DNA of 28,073 nucleotides from a virus. How positions within the stretch are numbered: the first letter of the stretch is position 1; the number at the start of each line of letters is the position of its first letter. A program made the position numbers and the translations under genes. Below are positions 1-7,214 of the stretch, one piece after another. Under the pieces are notes generated by a model. That model was not told the origin of the DNA. It ran no database searches and worked only from the letters and a program-made list of their open reading frames with translations. The stretch lies in the IMG/VR virus record IMGVR_UViG_3300042544_004043, positions 1-28,073 of that record. One strand, given 5' to 3'.

Positions 1-88
1 CATAAAAATTTTATTAAATATTTAAAAAAAGTTAAAAAAAAATACTAAAATAATACTTTTAGAGTGTGATATTTTAATATATAGTAAT

Positions 89-250
89 ATGAAAAAGATA
101 ACTAAAAAAACAATCGCTATGTCACTAGACAAAAATCTATCAGATTTGATAGACAAAAATATTACAAATAAATCAAAATATATCGAATGGTTGATATATC
201 AAGATTTGAAGAAAAAGGAAGTTCAAGGAACAGAAAAAATTATTATTTGA
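89..250 (+). CDS. Small ribbon-helix-helix-like protein (53 aa)
   Basis: This 53-residue protein has an Arc/CopG-like pattern: a short basic first strand (TKKTIAMSLDKNL), then two amphipathic helices (SDLIDKNI and KSKYIEWLIYQDL). The family binds DNA as dimers and usually represses transcription; that role is inferred here. It ends two bases before the ATG of the homing endonuclease at 253, so the two are probably co-transcribed and it may regulate the endonuclease. A TTTTAATATATA block at 72-83 lies just upstream and may be the promoter. The fold is judged from pattern only. Confidence 0.6.
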   Translation: MKKITKKTIAMSLDKNLSDLIDKNITNKSKYIEWLIYQDLKKKEVQGTEKIII

Positions 251-252
251 TT

Positions 253-1455
253 ATGAAATTTGAAATGAATTCTCGTAGCTTTGAATATCTTAATAATTTT
301 GAATTTATAGAGAAAAACGAAATTTTTGTTGATATTGACACTGAAAAAATAAAAATAAAAACAGACTCCTATATAAAAGTTTTCAGTGAATGTTCTTCTT
401 GTAAAGAAAACAAAAAAATAAAATATGCAGCTTATTTGACGAACATTAAAAAGAATGAAAAATTTGTTTGTAAGAGTTGTAATCAGAAAATTGTGAATTC
501 GAAAAGGAAGGGAATTAAATTTTTGAACTCGAAAAGAAAGGGTTATAAAATTATAAACAAAGAATTTAAAGTAGATTTTAAACAAATTGTAAAAGATAAA
601 TTTGGTTTGATTGCACTAAATGATGAATTAGTTAGATATGATGAAAATTTCGAGGCAAATTGCGAAAAACACGGAGTGTTAAAAATAAACTATAAAAATA
701 TTCAAAGAACTGGATGCACAAAGTGTAATCTCGATAATAAACAATCAACTCAACAAAAGAAATTTATTGAGAAATCAACAATAAAACATCTAGACAAATA
801 CTCATATGAAAAAGTAAAATACGTAAACAATAGAACAAAAGTCATAGTAATCTGTAAAAAACATGGTGAATTCAAAATAAGTCCAATGAATCACTTAAAT
901 GGTAACGGATGTGAATCATGTAGCAAATTAGACATCACAGATTTTATAGAAAGAAGTAAATTAGCACACGGTGATAAATATATTTACGATAAGTCAATTT
1001 ATATAAACGATATAACCAAGATAGAAATTATTTGCCCGACACATGGATCCTTTTTACAAAGACCTTCTTCCCACTTTTCTGGAAACGGTTGTCCGTCTTG
1101 TAGATGGTCACTTGGTGAAAAAAAAGTTTCTAGTTTTCTTGAAAAAAATTTAATAAGGTTTGAAACACAGAAAAGATTTCCGGAATGTAAGAATAAATTT
1201 CAATTAAAGTTTGATTTTTACCTGACAGATTTAAACATATTAATCGAATATGACGGAATTCAACACTTCATACCTGTTGATTATTTCGGAGGAGCAGAAG
1301 CTTTCGAATATCAAAAGAAGTTGAGAAAAATAAAGGAGAAATTTTGTGAAGAACAAAAAATAGAATTAGTCAAAATCTCATATTTAGATGATGTAAATGA
1401 AATCTTGACTAATTTACTTTTATCTCTATCCAAAAATACTCATAACAACGGATAA
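253..1455 (+). CDS. Homing endonuclease with zinc-ribbon repeats and PD-(D/E)xK-like nuclease domain
   Basis: The frame is open from 187, but ATG 253 (MKFEMNSRSFEYL) is preferred because it follows the stop of the small RHH gene by two bases. The first third carries CSSC and CKSC pairs. Two or three repeats of about 50 residues follow, of the phage type I-x-K-x-x-H-G-D-K-Y-x-Y ... C-x-x-H-G-x-F ... G-C-x-x-C (DUF723-like), which probably bind DNA. The last 90 residues form a nuclease domain with KFDFYL, LIEYDGIQHF and a following K/E-rich helix, matching a PD-(D/E)xK/Vsr-like active site. Such proteins cut intron-less or intein-less alleles to spread themselves. Its last 30 bases overlap the polymerase C-terminal gene tail-to-tail. 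Confidence 0.8.
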   Translation: MKFEMNSRSFEYLNNFEFIEKNEIFVDIDTEKIKIKTDSYIKVFSECSSCKENKKIKYAAYLTNIKKNEKFVCKSCNQKIVNSKRKGIKFLNSKRKGYKIINKEFKVDFKQIVKDKFGLIALNDELVRYDENFEANCEKHGVLKINYKNIQRTGCTKCNLDNKQSTQQKKFIEKSTIKHLDKYSYEKVKYVNNRTKVIVICKKHGEFKISPMNHLNGNGCESCSKLDITDFIERSKLAHGDKYIYDKSIYINDITKIEIICPTHGSFLQRPSSHFSGNGCPSCRWSLGEKKVSSFLEKNLIRFETQKRFPECKNKFQLKFDFYLTDLNILIEYDGIQHFIPVDYFGGAEAFEYQKKLRKIKEKFCEEQKIELVKISYLDDVNEILTNLLLSLSKNTHNNG

Positions 1456-2649
1456 CCTTTCTGTTATCTTCGGAAGACCCAACGGCTCAATAATTGAATT
1501 TATTGGAGATAAGATACATTTGGAAAATTGGAGGTCATTATCAATTTCCGGGCCGAATTCGTGAGGGAAAGAACCCCTCACATAGGCAAAAATATCACCA
1601 AGTGACTTATCTTTACAGTAGTAATATTTTATCTTTGTTCCAGACTTAATAAATTCATATTTAGACTGCAAATGCTTGTTTTTGTGAAGAAGGTAGTTAA
1701 AATGTCCAGCCGCTTTAACTGCGAAGTGACAACCCGTAACAAACTCCAATCTATCCTTATCATTCAACACCTTCTCCTCATAATTAGAACAGGATGACTG
1801 CATAGAAATATCATCAATCCTATCAGGAACACACAAATCAAACTCCTTCTTCAAATTCTTCACCAATTTCAACAACTCCTTAATGTTAAACGTGTCAGGA
1901 TGCTCAAACAAATATTTAACAATCCCAATAATCTTATCACGAGCAAATAATGGAGTAGAAGACCTAACCAACTCAACACCCTTAGGGAATAAATAAGTCA
2001 ATCTATCATAAGGAATACCATCCTCATAAACTATATGCTGAATATATTTCTTCTTAGCAATGTTAATAATAGACTCAGAAACTCTCTCTAACTCAAAATC
2101 CTGTTTGTTCTCAACACCATAAGATGCAGCCAAATCATCTAAACACTCCTTGAAATAATCAGCAAATCTGAACTTGTCTAGACCATGAATGAAATCTAAT
2201 TCTCTCTTCCAATTGTAAAAGATTTCTCCCTTAAAATCCTTTATAACCTTTTCTAAATTCCAATCTTTAATAAACTCACCATCAATCAATAAAAGTTCTG
2301 ACTTAGAAAGTGCATCCTTAATCTTACTTTCCGTTTCTTCATTTAACTTATCAACTAAAATTGCTGCCTGTAAATTAGAATTCTTAAATTTAGCCTTGAA
2401 CTTAGTTTTTGTTAAGATAGAAAAAGGTTTTTCAACTGAATTAAGATATTCAGAATTGAAGATTTGGTCTTGCCATTTACAAGATTTTATAGCAGGTTCA
2501 AATCCAACAAAAACAGAATTATGAACAAGCATATCATTTGCAATAAATGTATGTGTATCATCATTCATTTCTATATCATAAACCCACTCATCCTCGAATT
2601 CTCCGATTTGCTCACAAGATTCTATATCATCAAAAAAATACTCTTTCAT
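1426..2649 (-). CDS. Family B DNA polymerase C-terminal part preceded by a C-intein
   Basis: Residues 1-44 are the C-terminal half of a split intein, with block F (VYDIEMNDDTHTFIAND) and the terminal His-Asn (MLVHN). Residue 45 is Ser, the +1 nucleophile, followed by VFVGFEP, which continues the catalytic YGDTD motif of a replicative polymerase. The remaining 363 residues are the palm end and thumb: KKKY (199-202) and KGVELVRSSTP (223-233) are standard polB DNA-contact motifs. On its own the protein lacks two of the three polymerase motifs. After trans-splicing to the product of 4155-4899 it would complete the active site. It is preceded by a decayed gene whose final TGA overlaps this ATG. 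T4 gp43 is the functional counterpart. Confidence 0.9.
   Translation of the reverse strand: MKEYFFDDIESCEQIGEFEDEWVYDIEMNDDTHTFIANDMLVHNSVFVGFEPAIKSCKWQDQIFNSEYLNSVEKPFSILTKTKFKAKFKNSNLQAAILVDKLNEETESKIKDALSKSELLLIDGEFIKDWNLEKVIKDFKGEIFYNWKRELDFIHGLDKFRFADYFKECLDDLAASYGVENKQDFELERVSESIINIAKKKYIQHIVYEDGIPYDRLTYLFPKGVELVRSSTPLFARDKIIGIVKYLFEHPDTFNIKELLKLVKNLKKEFDLCVPDRIDDISMQSSCSNYEEKVLNDKDRLEFVTGCHFAVKAAGHFNYLLHKNKHLQSKYEFIKSGTKIKYYYCKDKSLGDIFAYVRGSFPHEFGPEIDNDLQFSKCILSPINSIIEPLGLPKITERLSVVMSIFG
2518..2649 (-). other. C-intein half (44 aa) of split polymerase intein
   Basis: Encodes residues 1-44 of the gene above. It has the block F/G signature ending LVHN and a Ser at +1. It pairs with the N-intein at 4155-4514, giving an intein of about 163 residues with no internal endonuclease domain. 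Confidence 0.85.
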
Positions 2650-2948
2650 AGATTAAAGTTTTTAACAAACATTATACATTCTTTACACGAATTGGTTTTA
2701 ATCGGAATGCGAATATAGTTTTCTTCATTCCAATTCACCAACTTAAAACATTATTTCATGGACAATTTGACACTGAATAGGATAAACAATTTATGGAATT
2801 ACAAACTTATAAAAATCATCATCTAAAAAACATTCTTTAGTTTTCCAATCATCAACTAAGAAGTCACATTTTTAAAAGAAAATGTTTAACCAAATTCTCT
2901 GAGTTGTATAGTCTGATTGAGTAGAGTTCCGTAGGTGAATATTTCCAT
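2646..2948 (-). pseudogene. Decayed gamma-glutamylcyclotransferase (AIG2)-like gene
   Basis: Three fragments in different frames line up in the order expected for a GGCT/AIG2-type protein. The first starts at ATG 2948 with MEIFTYGTLLN, the family's characteristic F-x-Y-G-T-L start, and stops after 20 codons. The second reads CDFLVDDWKTKECF then DDDFYKFVIP, like the W-K-x ... D-G-x-F-Y-P-x-x-x-P strand pair. The third reads NWNEENYIRIPIKTNS, like the C-terminal E-G-x-x-Y-x-R-I-x-V strand, and ends at the TGA overlapping the C-intein ATG. At least two frame changes and several stops separate them. This accounts for most of the 366-base gap between 2649 and 3016. The family call comes from motif recall only. 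Confidence 0.55.
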
Positions 2949-3015
2949 TGTTAAAAAAAATATTATTTTTAATTATTTTGTTTCAGGATTTTTTTCAAAA
3001 TGTATAAATATGAAT

Positions 3016-4131
3016 TTAAAGTTGCTTCAAGATCTTCTTAACTGTCAAATCTAAACCATCTTTCAAATAATCATTTTCCCAAACAATTATTAATTTACTC
3101 AACTTATCTCTCAAATATTCTACTTTAATCTTATCTCTCTTCCAAATAGTCTCAGCCATCATATTACCAGCAAAAGGCATAGGAGTCGAGTTAGATTCAT
3201 AAATGGATGGATTAGCATGCCATTTATCACCATTAAATTCAATACCTATATTCAAATCCTCAATCCAATAATCTAAATAATATTCAAAACTTCTATCTCC
3301 GATTTTTCTTAAAAATGACTTCTCGCCATTTTTGGTAGCATAATAAGTTCCGAACTTAGATAGATGTTTATCAAGTTCAATAAACAATTTCTGTGACATT
3401 TCTGAAAATCCACCTTTGAAAATTCTTTTATTGGAAAACTCATTGTATTTCTGAGAACCGATTTCCTCTCCATATTCCTCAATAAAGTATTCTAATGTAG
3501 TAGTATATCTCTGACGATCACAATAATTTAACCAAATTTCTAATCCCTTTTCCTCACCCCATCTACTAATCAAGTTTGGAAGTGTCACAGAACGACTTTT
3601 ATTATACTCATCAAATTGTTCTCTTGTCCAACCCCATTTATCTCTTTTAAACTCAAATGTGTTAGATATAGACTGCTTTTCACAGTAATTTTTCCACCTC
3701 TCTTTACCCTCAACTTCACCCCATTTCTCAATCAAAGTCTTTTCAGTAATTGAATAGTTTTGATTAATCCACTGAGAAGAAACATCTTCAGGAATTTCAA
3801 ATGCAAATTTCGTAGTTTCATTCATACCATTGAAGACCCTTGATTTATTCTTTGTTGCATAATCAGGAAATTTCTCTGTCAAACACTTCTCACAAATAGT
3901 TAGGTGATAATCTTTATCCAAAACAGTTTTTTTGATGTGATAAGACTTACCAATAGTTTCAAGTTCTTTAGTCTTTTTGGAAATCTTAAAAGAAGAATCA
4001 TAATAATAAATCACATCTTCACAGACTCTACAATGATGTTTTTCTGCAATAAAATTAGAATAAATCTCTCTATATAAATCGAGAGATTTATTCTTGTTAA
4101 ATTTTTCAATGAATTCTTTGTTTATAGTCAT
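3016..4131 (-). CDS. Vsr-like homing endonuclease lying between the split-intein halves
   Basis: This is a 371-residue protein. The N-terminal third has C-x-x-C pairs (CRVC, CEKC) that look like a zinc site. The middle repeats a W-G-E-x-x-G-x-x-x-W/Y-x-x-Y/F-x-x-x-x unit about three times (KWGEVEGKERWKNYCEKQ, RWGEEKGLEIWLNYCDRQ, EYGEEIGSQKYNEFSNKR), which probably contacts DNA. The C-terminal domain has YYLDYWI, IGIEFNGDKWHANP, a W-K-R-D-K-I-K helix and LIIVWENDY, matching the EDxHD/Vsr-like homing nucleases. It is on the same strand as both polymerase pieces, 23 bases after the N-intein gene. This is the arrangement described for fractured genes with split inteins, where a free-standing Vsr-like endonuclease mobilises the interruption. 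The target is presumably the intein-free D-T-D codons of the polymerase. Confidence 0.85.
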   Translation of the reverse strand: MTINKEFIEKFNKNKSLDLYREIYSNFIAEKHHCRVCEDVIYYYDSSFKISKKTKELETIGKSYHIKKTVLDKDYHLTICEKCLTEKFPDYATKNKSRVFNGMNETTKFAFEIPEDVSSQWINQNYSITEKTLIEKWGEVEGKERWKNYCEKQSISNTFEFKRDKWGWTREQFDEYNKSRSVTLPNLISRWGEEKGLEIWLNYCDRQRYTTTLEYFIEEYGEEIGSQKYNEFSNKRIFKGGFSEMSQKLFIELDKHLSKFGTYYATKNGEKSFLRKIGDRSFEYYLDYWIEDLNIGIEFNGDKWHANPSIYESNSTPMPFAGNMMAETIWKRDKIKVEYLRDKLSKLIIVWENDYLKDGLDLTVKKILKQL

Positions 4132-4154
4132 GATTTACGGTGATAGGTTTATCT

Positions 4155-4514
4155 CTATATATTATTTTCCAAACATAAAATTTTGTCAGTTTTTAAAATT
4201 TCCGATGGTTTAACTACCAATTTTTTACCATCACGGAAGACTACCATAGAATGATCACCAGTTACTATGATTTCTTTACCAGATTTGGTCTTCAACTTCC
4301 ACTTTGGTTTAGAAACTTTATGTCTAATAATTCTACGAACATCCGCATAGTAAAGTTGGTCGTTATCCCAATTAAGAACTCGATCATGTGTTAATACGGA
4401 TTCGTGACCGTTAGTGGTTTCACCAGCGGAACCATTCAACATATTGGAATTATAGAATTCTTCTATAGTTTTGATTCCAACACTCGTATGAATTAGTGTG
4501 TCTTTAAAAACGCT
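4155..4514 (-). other. N-intein half (119 aa) of split polymerase intein
   Basis: The intein begins with Ser directly after YGDTD (SVFKDTLIHTSVGIKTIEEF, block A) and has the block B motif VTGDHSMVV with the conserved T-x-x-H. It ends LCLENNI before a stop, where a contiguous intein would go on to its endonuclease or C-terminal part. Thermococcal polymerases also carry inteins starting with Ser at this D-T-D site. Cutting at Ser1 and rejoining at the +1 Ser of the C-half would restore YGDTDSVFVGF. Confidence 0.85.
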
Positions 4515-4899
4515 ATCCGTATCCCCATACACACTAACAGGTTGATTATCAGGTATTTGCACAACATCTGAAATCTTTAACTTATCATGAATCCACTTTT
4601 CAGTGTGCCACATCGTATACCAATATTTCTCATTCTTTTCTGACATTGTTCTTGTCAGATTTCTTCCTTCGGCTGTGATGGTTCCCGCTACATTTTGATT
4701 AAAAAGAATGAAGTAGGGGGTCGCAAATGCACCGTAACTTCCATTTAAAACTAATTTAAGAGCTTATTTACCCCCTCCAATTACTCAGAGGGGGTCATCG
4801 AGCAAGCTGAAGAGCGTTGAAGTATTCCACTTCTTTCTTCAGCTCATTTGCTTTCAATTTTAACTCTTCAATTCTTACTTGAATATCAGATTTGTTCAT
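4155..4899 (-). CDS. Family B DNA polymerase middle part ending in an N-intein; frame interrupted at 4764-4800
   Basis: From ATG 4899 a 34-codon frame encodes a charged helix ending NALQLAR and stops at TGA (4795-4797). In another frame, from GCT 4763, comes ALKLVLNGSYGAFA. This is polymerase motif B (K-x-x-x-N-S/G-x-Y-G). It runs on to the catalytic YGDTD and then the N-intein, stopping at 4155. There is no ATG, GTG or TTG between the break and motif B; the first ATG (4646) comes after it. Joining the first frame at GCT 4801-4803 to GCT 4761-4763 gives QLALKLVLNGSYG, the Q-x-A-L-K-L-x-x-N pattern of family B polymerases. Both pieces therefore look like one protein whose reading needs the 37-nt gap to be skipped. 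The exonuclease and N-terminal domains are not in this window. The start 4899 is the only plausible one after the divergent promoter region. Confidence 0.75.
4764..4800 (-). other. Bypass-like hairpin insert in the polymerase frame
   Basis: On the minus strand the 37 bases lie between two GCT (Ala) codons. They start CGA-TGA, then form a hairpin CCCCCTC / 10-nt loop / GAGGGGG (arms 4788-4794 and 4771-4777), then read TAAATAA. The insert is very GC-rich for this genome and has no U-run, unlike the terminators elsewhere in the window. GGAGG sits about 10 nt before the second GCT. Matching take-off and landing codons, an early stop, a stem-loop and an SD-like sequence before landing are all features of the T4 gene 60 bypass. 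Function is inferred. Confidence 0.55.
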
Positions 4900-4936
4900 A
4901 AAAAAAATTAACTTATTTTAAAAGGGACTTATTGTC

Positions 4937-4950
4937 TTTTAATATATATA
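4937..4950. promoter_or_regulatory. Putative shared promoter motif TTTTAATATATATA
   Basis: Lies between the divergent starts at 4899 (-) and 4971 (+). The same TTTAATATATA core recurs before many genes here: 72-83, 6129-6139, 10889-10899 on the minus strand, 14790-14801 (shorter) and 19207-19226. It may be a phage promoter element. This is based on recurrence only, in an AT-rich genome. Confidence 0.35.
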
Positions 4951-4970
4951 AATAAAAAGAACAATAGTTT

Positions 4971-6128
4971 ATGATTAAAGAAGAAAAAATTATAATCTCT
5001 ATTAATGCTCGAAACATTAGCCATTTCAGAGAACTCGGATACAATCTTTCTTTTAGTAATTTTACTGAAAAAATAAATTTAGAAGTTCCTATCGAACAAG
5101 TTTCTAAGTCATCAAAAGAAAGAATAACCGCTATCTGTGATATTTGTAGCTCTGAAACCAATTTAAGCATATCTAAATACTGGCGTAATTATGAAAGAGG
5201 TGGATATAACTTCTATTCTTGTTTTTCTTGTAAGAATAAAAAGAAAGAAATGACTAATATAGAAAAGTATGGTGTAGCATCATATTCAAATACGGAAGAG
5301 TTCAAAGAAAAATTCGAAAAATCTTGTCTTGAAAAATATGGTGTTAGCAATCCAAATAAATTGAGTTCACATAGAGATAAAATAAAAGAAACCTGTATGA
5401 AAAAATATGGTTATACACATGCTATGTTATCACCAGAGATAATAGAGTCGAATCGTGTTTGGATGTCTTCTGAAGAGTTTAAAACAAAATCTAAAGAAAC
5501 ATTAATGAATAAATATGGTGTTGATTCGTTTTCAAAAACTGATGATTTCAAGAAGATGATTTCAGATAATAAAGATAAAATCGTGGCAAAAATTAAGAAG
5601 ACATTTTTGGAAAAATATGGCGTTGAACACTTTTCACAATCCGAAATTTGGAAGAAGAAATTTATTGAAGGATTAGAACAGATGGAAAAGAAGAAAATTG
5701 AAACTTGTCTTGAAAAATATGGAGTTGATAATGTTTCAAAAGTTCCGGAAATTGTTGAAAAGGGATTGAGCACAAAAATTGAAAGGAATATTATAATAGA
5801 TCCGGAGTTAATTGAGCCTTGGGAAAAATATAAAAGAGAGGTCAGAAAATTCACCAAAAGAAATACAGCTAAACTCTATGAAAATTGGGATGGTGATGAT
5901 TTTTATGATGGAGAATTAATAAAAAAATATTTAGGTTTATCACATGTTCATAGATTTTATCCAACAATAGATCATAAAATTAGTGTATTTTATGGATTTC
6001 AAAATGGGATATCTTCCGAGGAAATAGGTTCTTTAGATAATTTATGTATTACTAAAAGATATTTGAATTCAATTAAAAGAACTTTAATTGATAGCGAGTT
6101 TATTGAGAAATTAAATTTAATGAATTAA
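4971..6128 (+). CDS. HNH-like homing endonuclease with repeated EKYGV modules
   Basis: This is a 385-residue protein. The N-terminus resembles the fragment at 20373-20786 (a start of the type I-x-I-x-x-x-N ... ELGYN, then CDIC and CFSCK zinc pairs). Six or seven modules follow of the form T-x-x-E-K-Y-G-V-x-x-x-S-x-x-x-E-F-K-x-K, about 30 residues each, a tandem DNA-binding array seen in many phage homing enzymes. The C-terminus has YPTIDHKIS ... GFQNGISSEEIGSLDNL ... LNSIK, which fits an HNH core (D-H near the start, then N-L). It diverges from the polymerase fragment starting at 4899, so it sits right at a point where the polymerase is split. No full HNH Cys knuckle is visible. Confidence 0.75.
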   Translation: MIKEEKIIISINARNISHFRELGYNLSFSNFTEKINLEVPIEQVSKSSKERITAICDICSSETNLSISKYWRNYERGGYNFYSCFSCKNKKKEMTNIEKYGVASYSNTEEFKEKFEKSCLEKYGVSNPNKLSSHRDKIKETCMKKYGYTHAMLSPEIIESNRVWMSSEEFKTKSKETLMNKYGVDSFSKTDDFKKMISDNKDKIVAKIKKTFLEKYGVEHFSQSEIWKKKFIEGLEQMEKKKIETCLEKYGVDNVSKVPEIVEKGLSTKIERNIIIDPELIEPWEKYKREVRKFTKRNTAKLYENWDGDDFYDGELIKKYLGLSHVHRFYPTIDHKISVFYGFQNGISSEEIGSLDNLCITKRYLNSIKRTLIDSEFIEKLNLMN

Positions 6129-6164
6129 TTTAATATATACCAAAAATACTTATTCTAAAAAAAA

Positions 6165-6457
6165 ATGATAAAATCTTTCAGACAATTTTTAACAGACCCA
6201 TTAGAAACAAAGGTTGTTGATGAGTTTGGAAAACCACTTCTAATGTATCATGTAGGTTCCTATACAAGTGGTGAATTCCGGGGTGCTGGTTGGTTTACAT
6301 CTTCAAAAAAAGACGCTACTTATTATGCTAAATTGAACCGAATGTTGGTGTATTGATTGCACAGGATTTAGCTCGAGATGGTGTAATTGACTTACATCAA
6401 GGTAAAATAATAGATGCTGTTATATTTGATAATAAACAAATAATATTAGTGAAATGA
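6165..6457 (+). pseudogene. Broken ADP-ribosyltransferase-like gene with capsid-targeting-like start
   Basis: The first frame (63 codons, stop at 6354-6356) begins MIKSFRQFLTDPLE. It continues with VVDEFGKPLLMYHVGSY and GAGWFTSSKKDATYYAK, the V-V-D-x-x-G-x-P-L-x-x-Y-H ... F-T-x-x-x-x-x-A-x-x-Y-A pattern of ART-fold toxins and phage MuF-type C-terminal domains. A second frame, entered by a shift near 6333-6350, gives VGVLIAQDLARDGVIDLHQG ... VFDNKQIILVK, like the D-G-V-I ... I-F-D-x-x-Q-I end of the same fold. The middle is shorter than usual, so both a deletion and a one-base shift (possibly in the AAATT run) seem to have occurred. The final TGA overlaps the next ATG (ATGA). A sequencing error is possible. 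Confidence 0.55.
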
Positions 6458-7164
6458 AAAGAATTAAAACGTATAAACAGTTATTCGAAAGTGTATCCAT
6501 AGTAAAAGAATCCGAGAGTAAAAATATTTTCAGAGAATTTGGATTTGATTGGTTTATAATTGAAAATGAATTACCATCGAATCACACATATGTTTTTCTA
6601 CATCCAATAGGTGGTTATAGAACTATGGTTTTTGATTTTGGATTTGAGTTCACTGAACTTAGAGAAGAAGATAAATTTAGAGTTGAGTATTACTACAGAA
6701 AGGTGAGAGAATTAATTGAAAGATATAATTTATATGTTTTGAAGGAAATTAAAAATGATGATTCTTTCTACATAGAAGCGAGATTGGAAGGTGAAGAGAA
6801 TATCACAGACATAATTAAGAAATATTCAAAAATTTATCATGTTACACTTGAGAAATATCTTGATGGTATACTTACGAATGGATTGATACCTAACATATCG
6901 AGCCCTGATATGAATTATTCTTGGGAATATCCAAAAACACACTTTACAAACAATCCATTCAACGAAATGGAAAAAGATTTATTATTTGATTTTGTGATGA
7001 AACAAAAGGATAGAAATGATAAACCAGTTCTTTTAGAGATTGATATGAAAGGCTTGAATATTAATTTTTATCTAGATAAAGATGCTTGGCAATCGCCAGA
7101 AAATGATGTTTGGAATTTTTGGACAGATTCTAAAATAGAAAAGGAAAGAATTAAAATTAGATAA
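6454..7164 (+). CDS. Possible ART/Tpt1-fold protein with capsid-targeting-like N-terminus
   Basis: This 236-residue protein begins MKRIKTYKQLFES, close to the T4 capsid-targeting sequence MKTYQEFIAE, including a possible prohead-protease site (L-F-E then S). The C-terminal half reads KIYHVTLEKYLDGILTNGLI, then PKTHFTNNPFN, PVLLEIDMKGL, FYLDKDAWQ and IEKERIKIR. The H-V-T-x-x-x-x-L-x-x-I-L-x-x-G-L-x-P start and F-T-x-x strand recall Tpt1/KptA, DarT and related ADP-ribosyltransferase folds. It overlaps the broken ART-like gene by ATGA and the pair may be duplicated cargo. T4 Alt, an ART packaged in the head, is a precedent. The active site cannot be verified by eye, so the enzyme call is tentative. 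Confidence 0.45.
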   Translation: MKRIKTYKQLFESVSIVKESESKNIFREFGFDWFIIENELPSNHTYVFLHPIGGYRTMVFDFGFEFTELREEDKFRVEYYYRKVRELIERYNLYVLKEIKNDDSFYIEARLEGEENITDIIKKYSKIYHVTLEKYLDGILTNGLIPNISSPDMNYSWEYPKTHFTNNPFNEMEKDLLFDFVMKQKDRNDKPVLLEIDMKGLNINFYLDKDAWQSPENDVWNFWTDSKIEKERIKIR

Positions 7165-7197
7165 AAAAATCCAGACCTCTAAAGATCTGGATTTTTT
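7164..7197. terminator. Bidirectional Rho-independent terminator
   Basis: Perfect 12-bp stem AAAAAATCCAGA / TCTGGATTTTTT (7164-7175 with 7186-7197) around a 10-nt loop. It has U-runs in both directions and lies between the convergent genes ending at 7164 (+) and 7215 (-). Confidence 0.85.
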
Positions 7198-7214
7198 CTA
7201 TATATCCATTTTGA

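Noticed and set aside
2758-2826. Short plus-strand ORF
   Set aside because: Only 22 codons, no leader or domain, and it overlaps the decayed minus-strand gene.
2880-2925. TATAGTCTGAT on the plus strand as a group I intron 3' end
   Set aside because: It resembles the T4 td intron end by chance only. No paired core elements are visible, and the minus strand here reads as GGCT-like fragments.
4764-4800. Reading the polymerase-gap hairpin as a transcription terminator
   Set aside because: It has no U-run on the minus strand (followed by TAAATAAGC), unlike every clear terminator in the window, and it lies inside polymerase-coding sequence.
4764-4800. The polymerase gap as a group I or group II intron
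   Set aside because: 37 nt is far too short for any known self-splicing intron. A trans-spliced remnant cannot be fully excluded.
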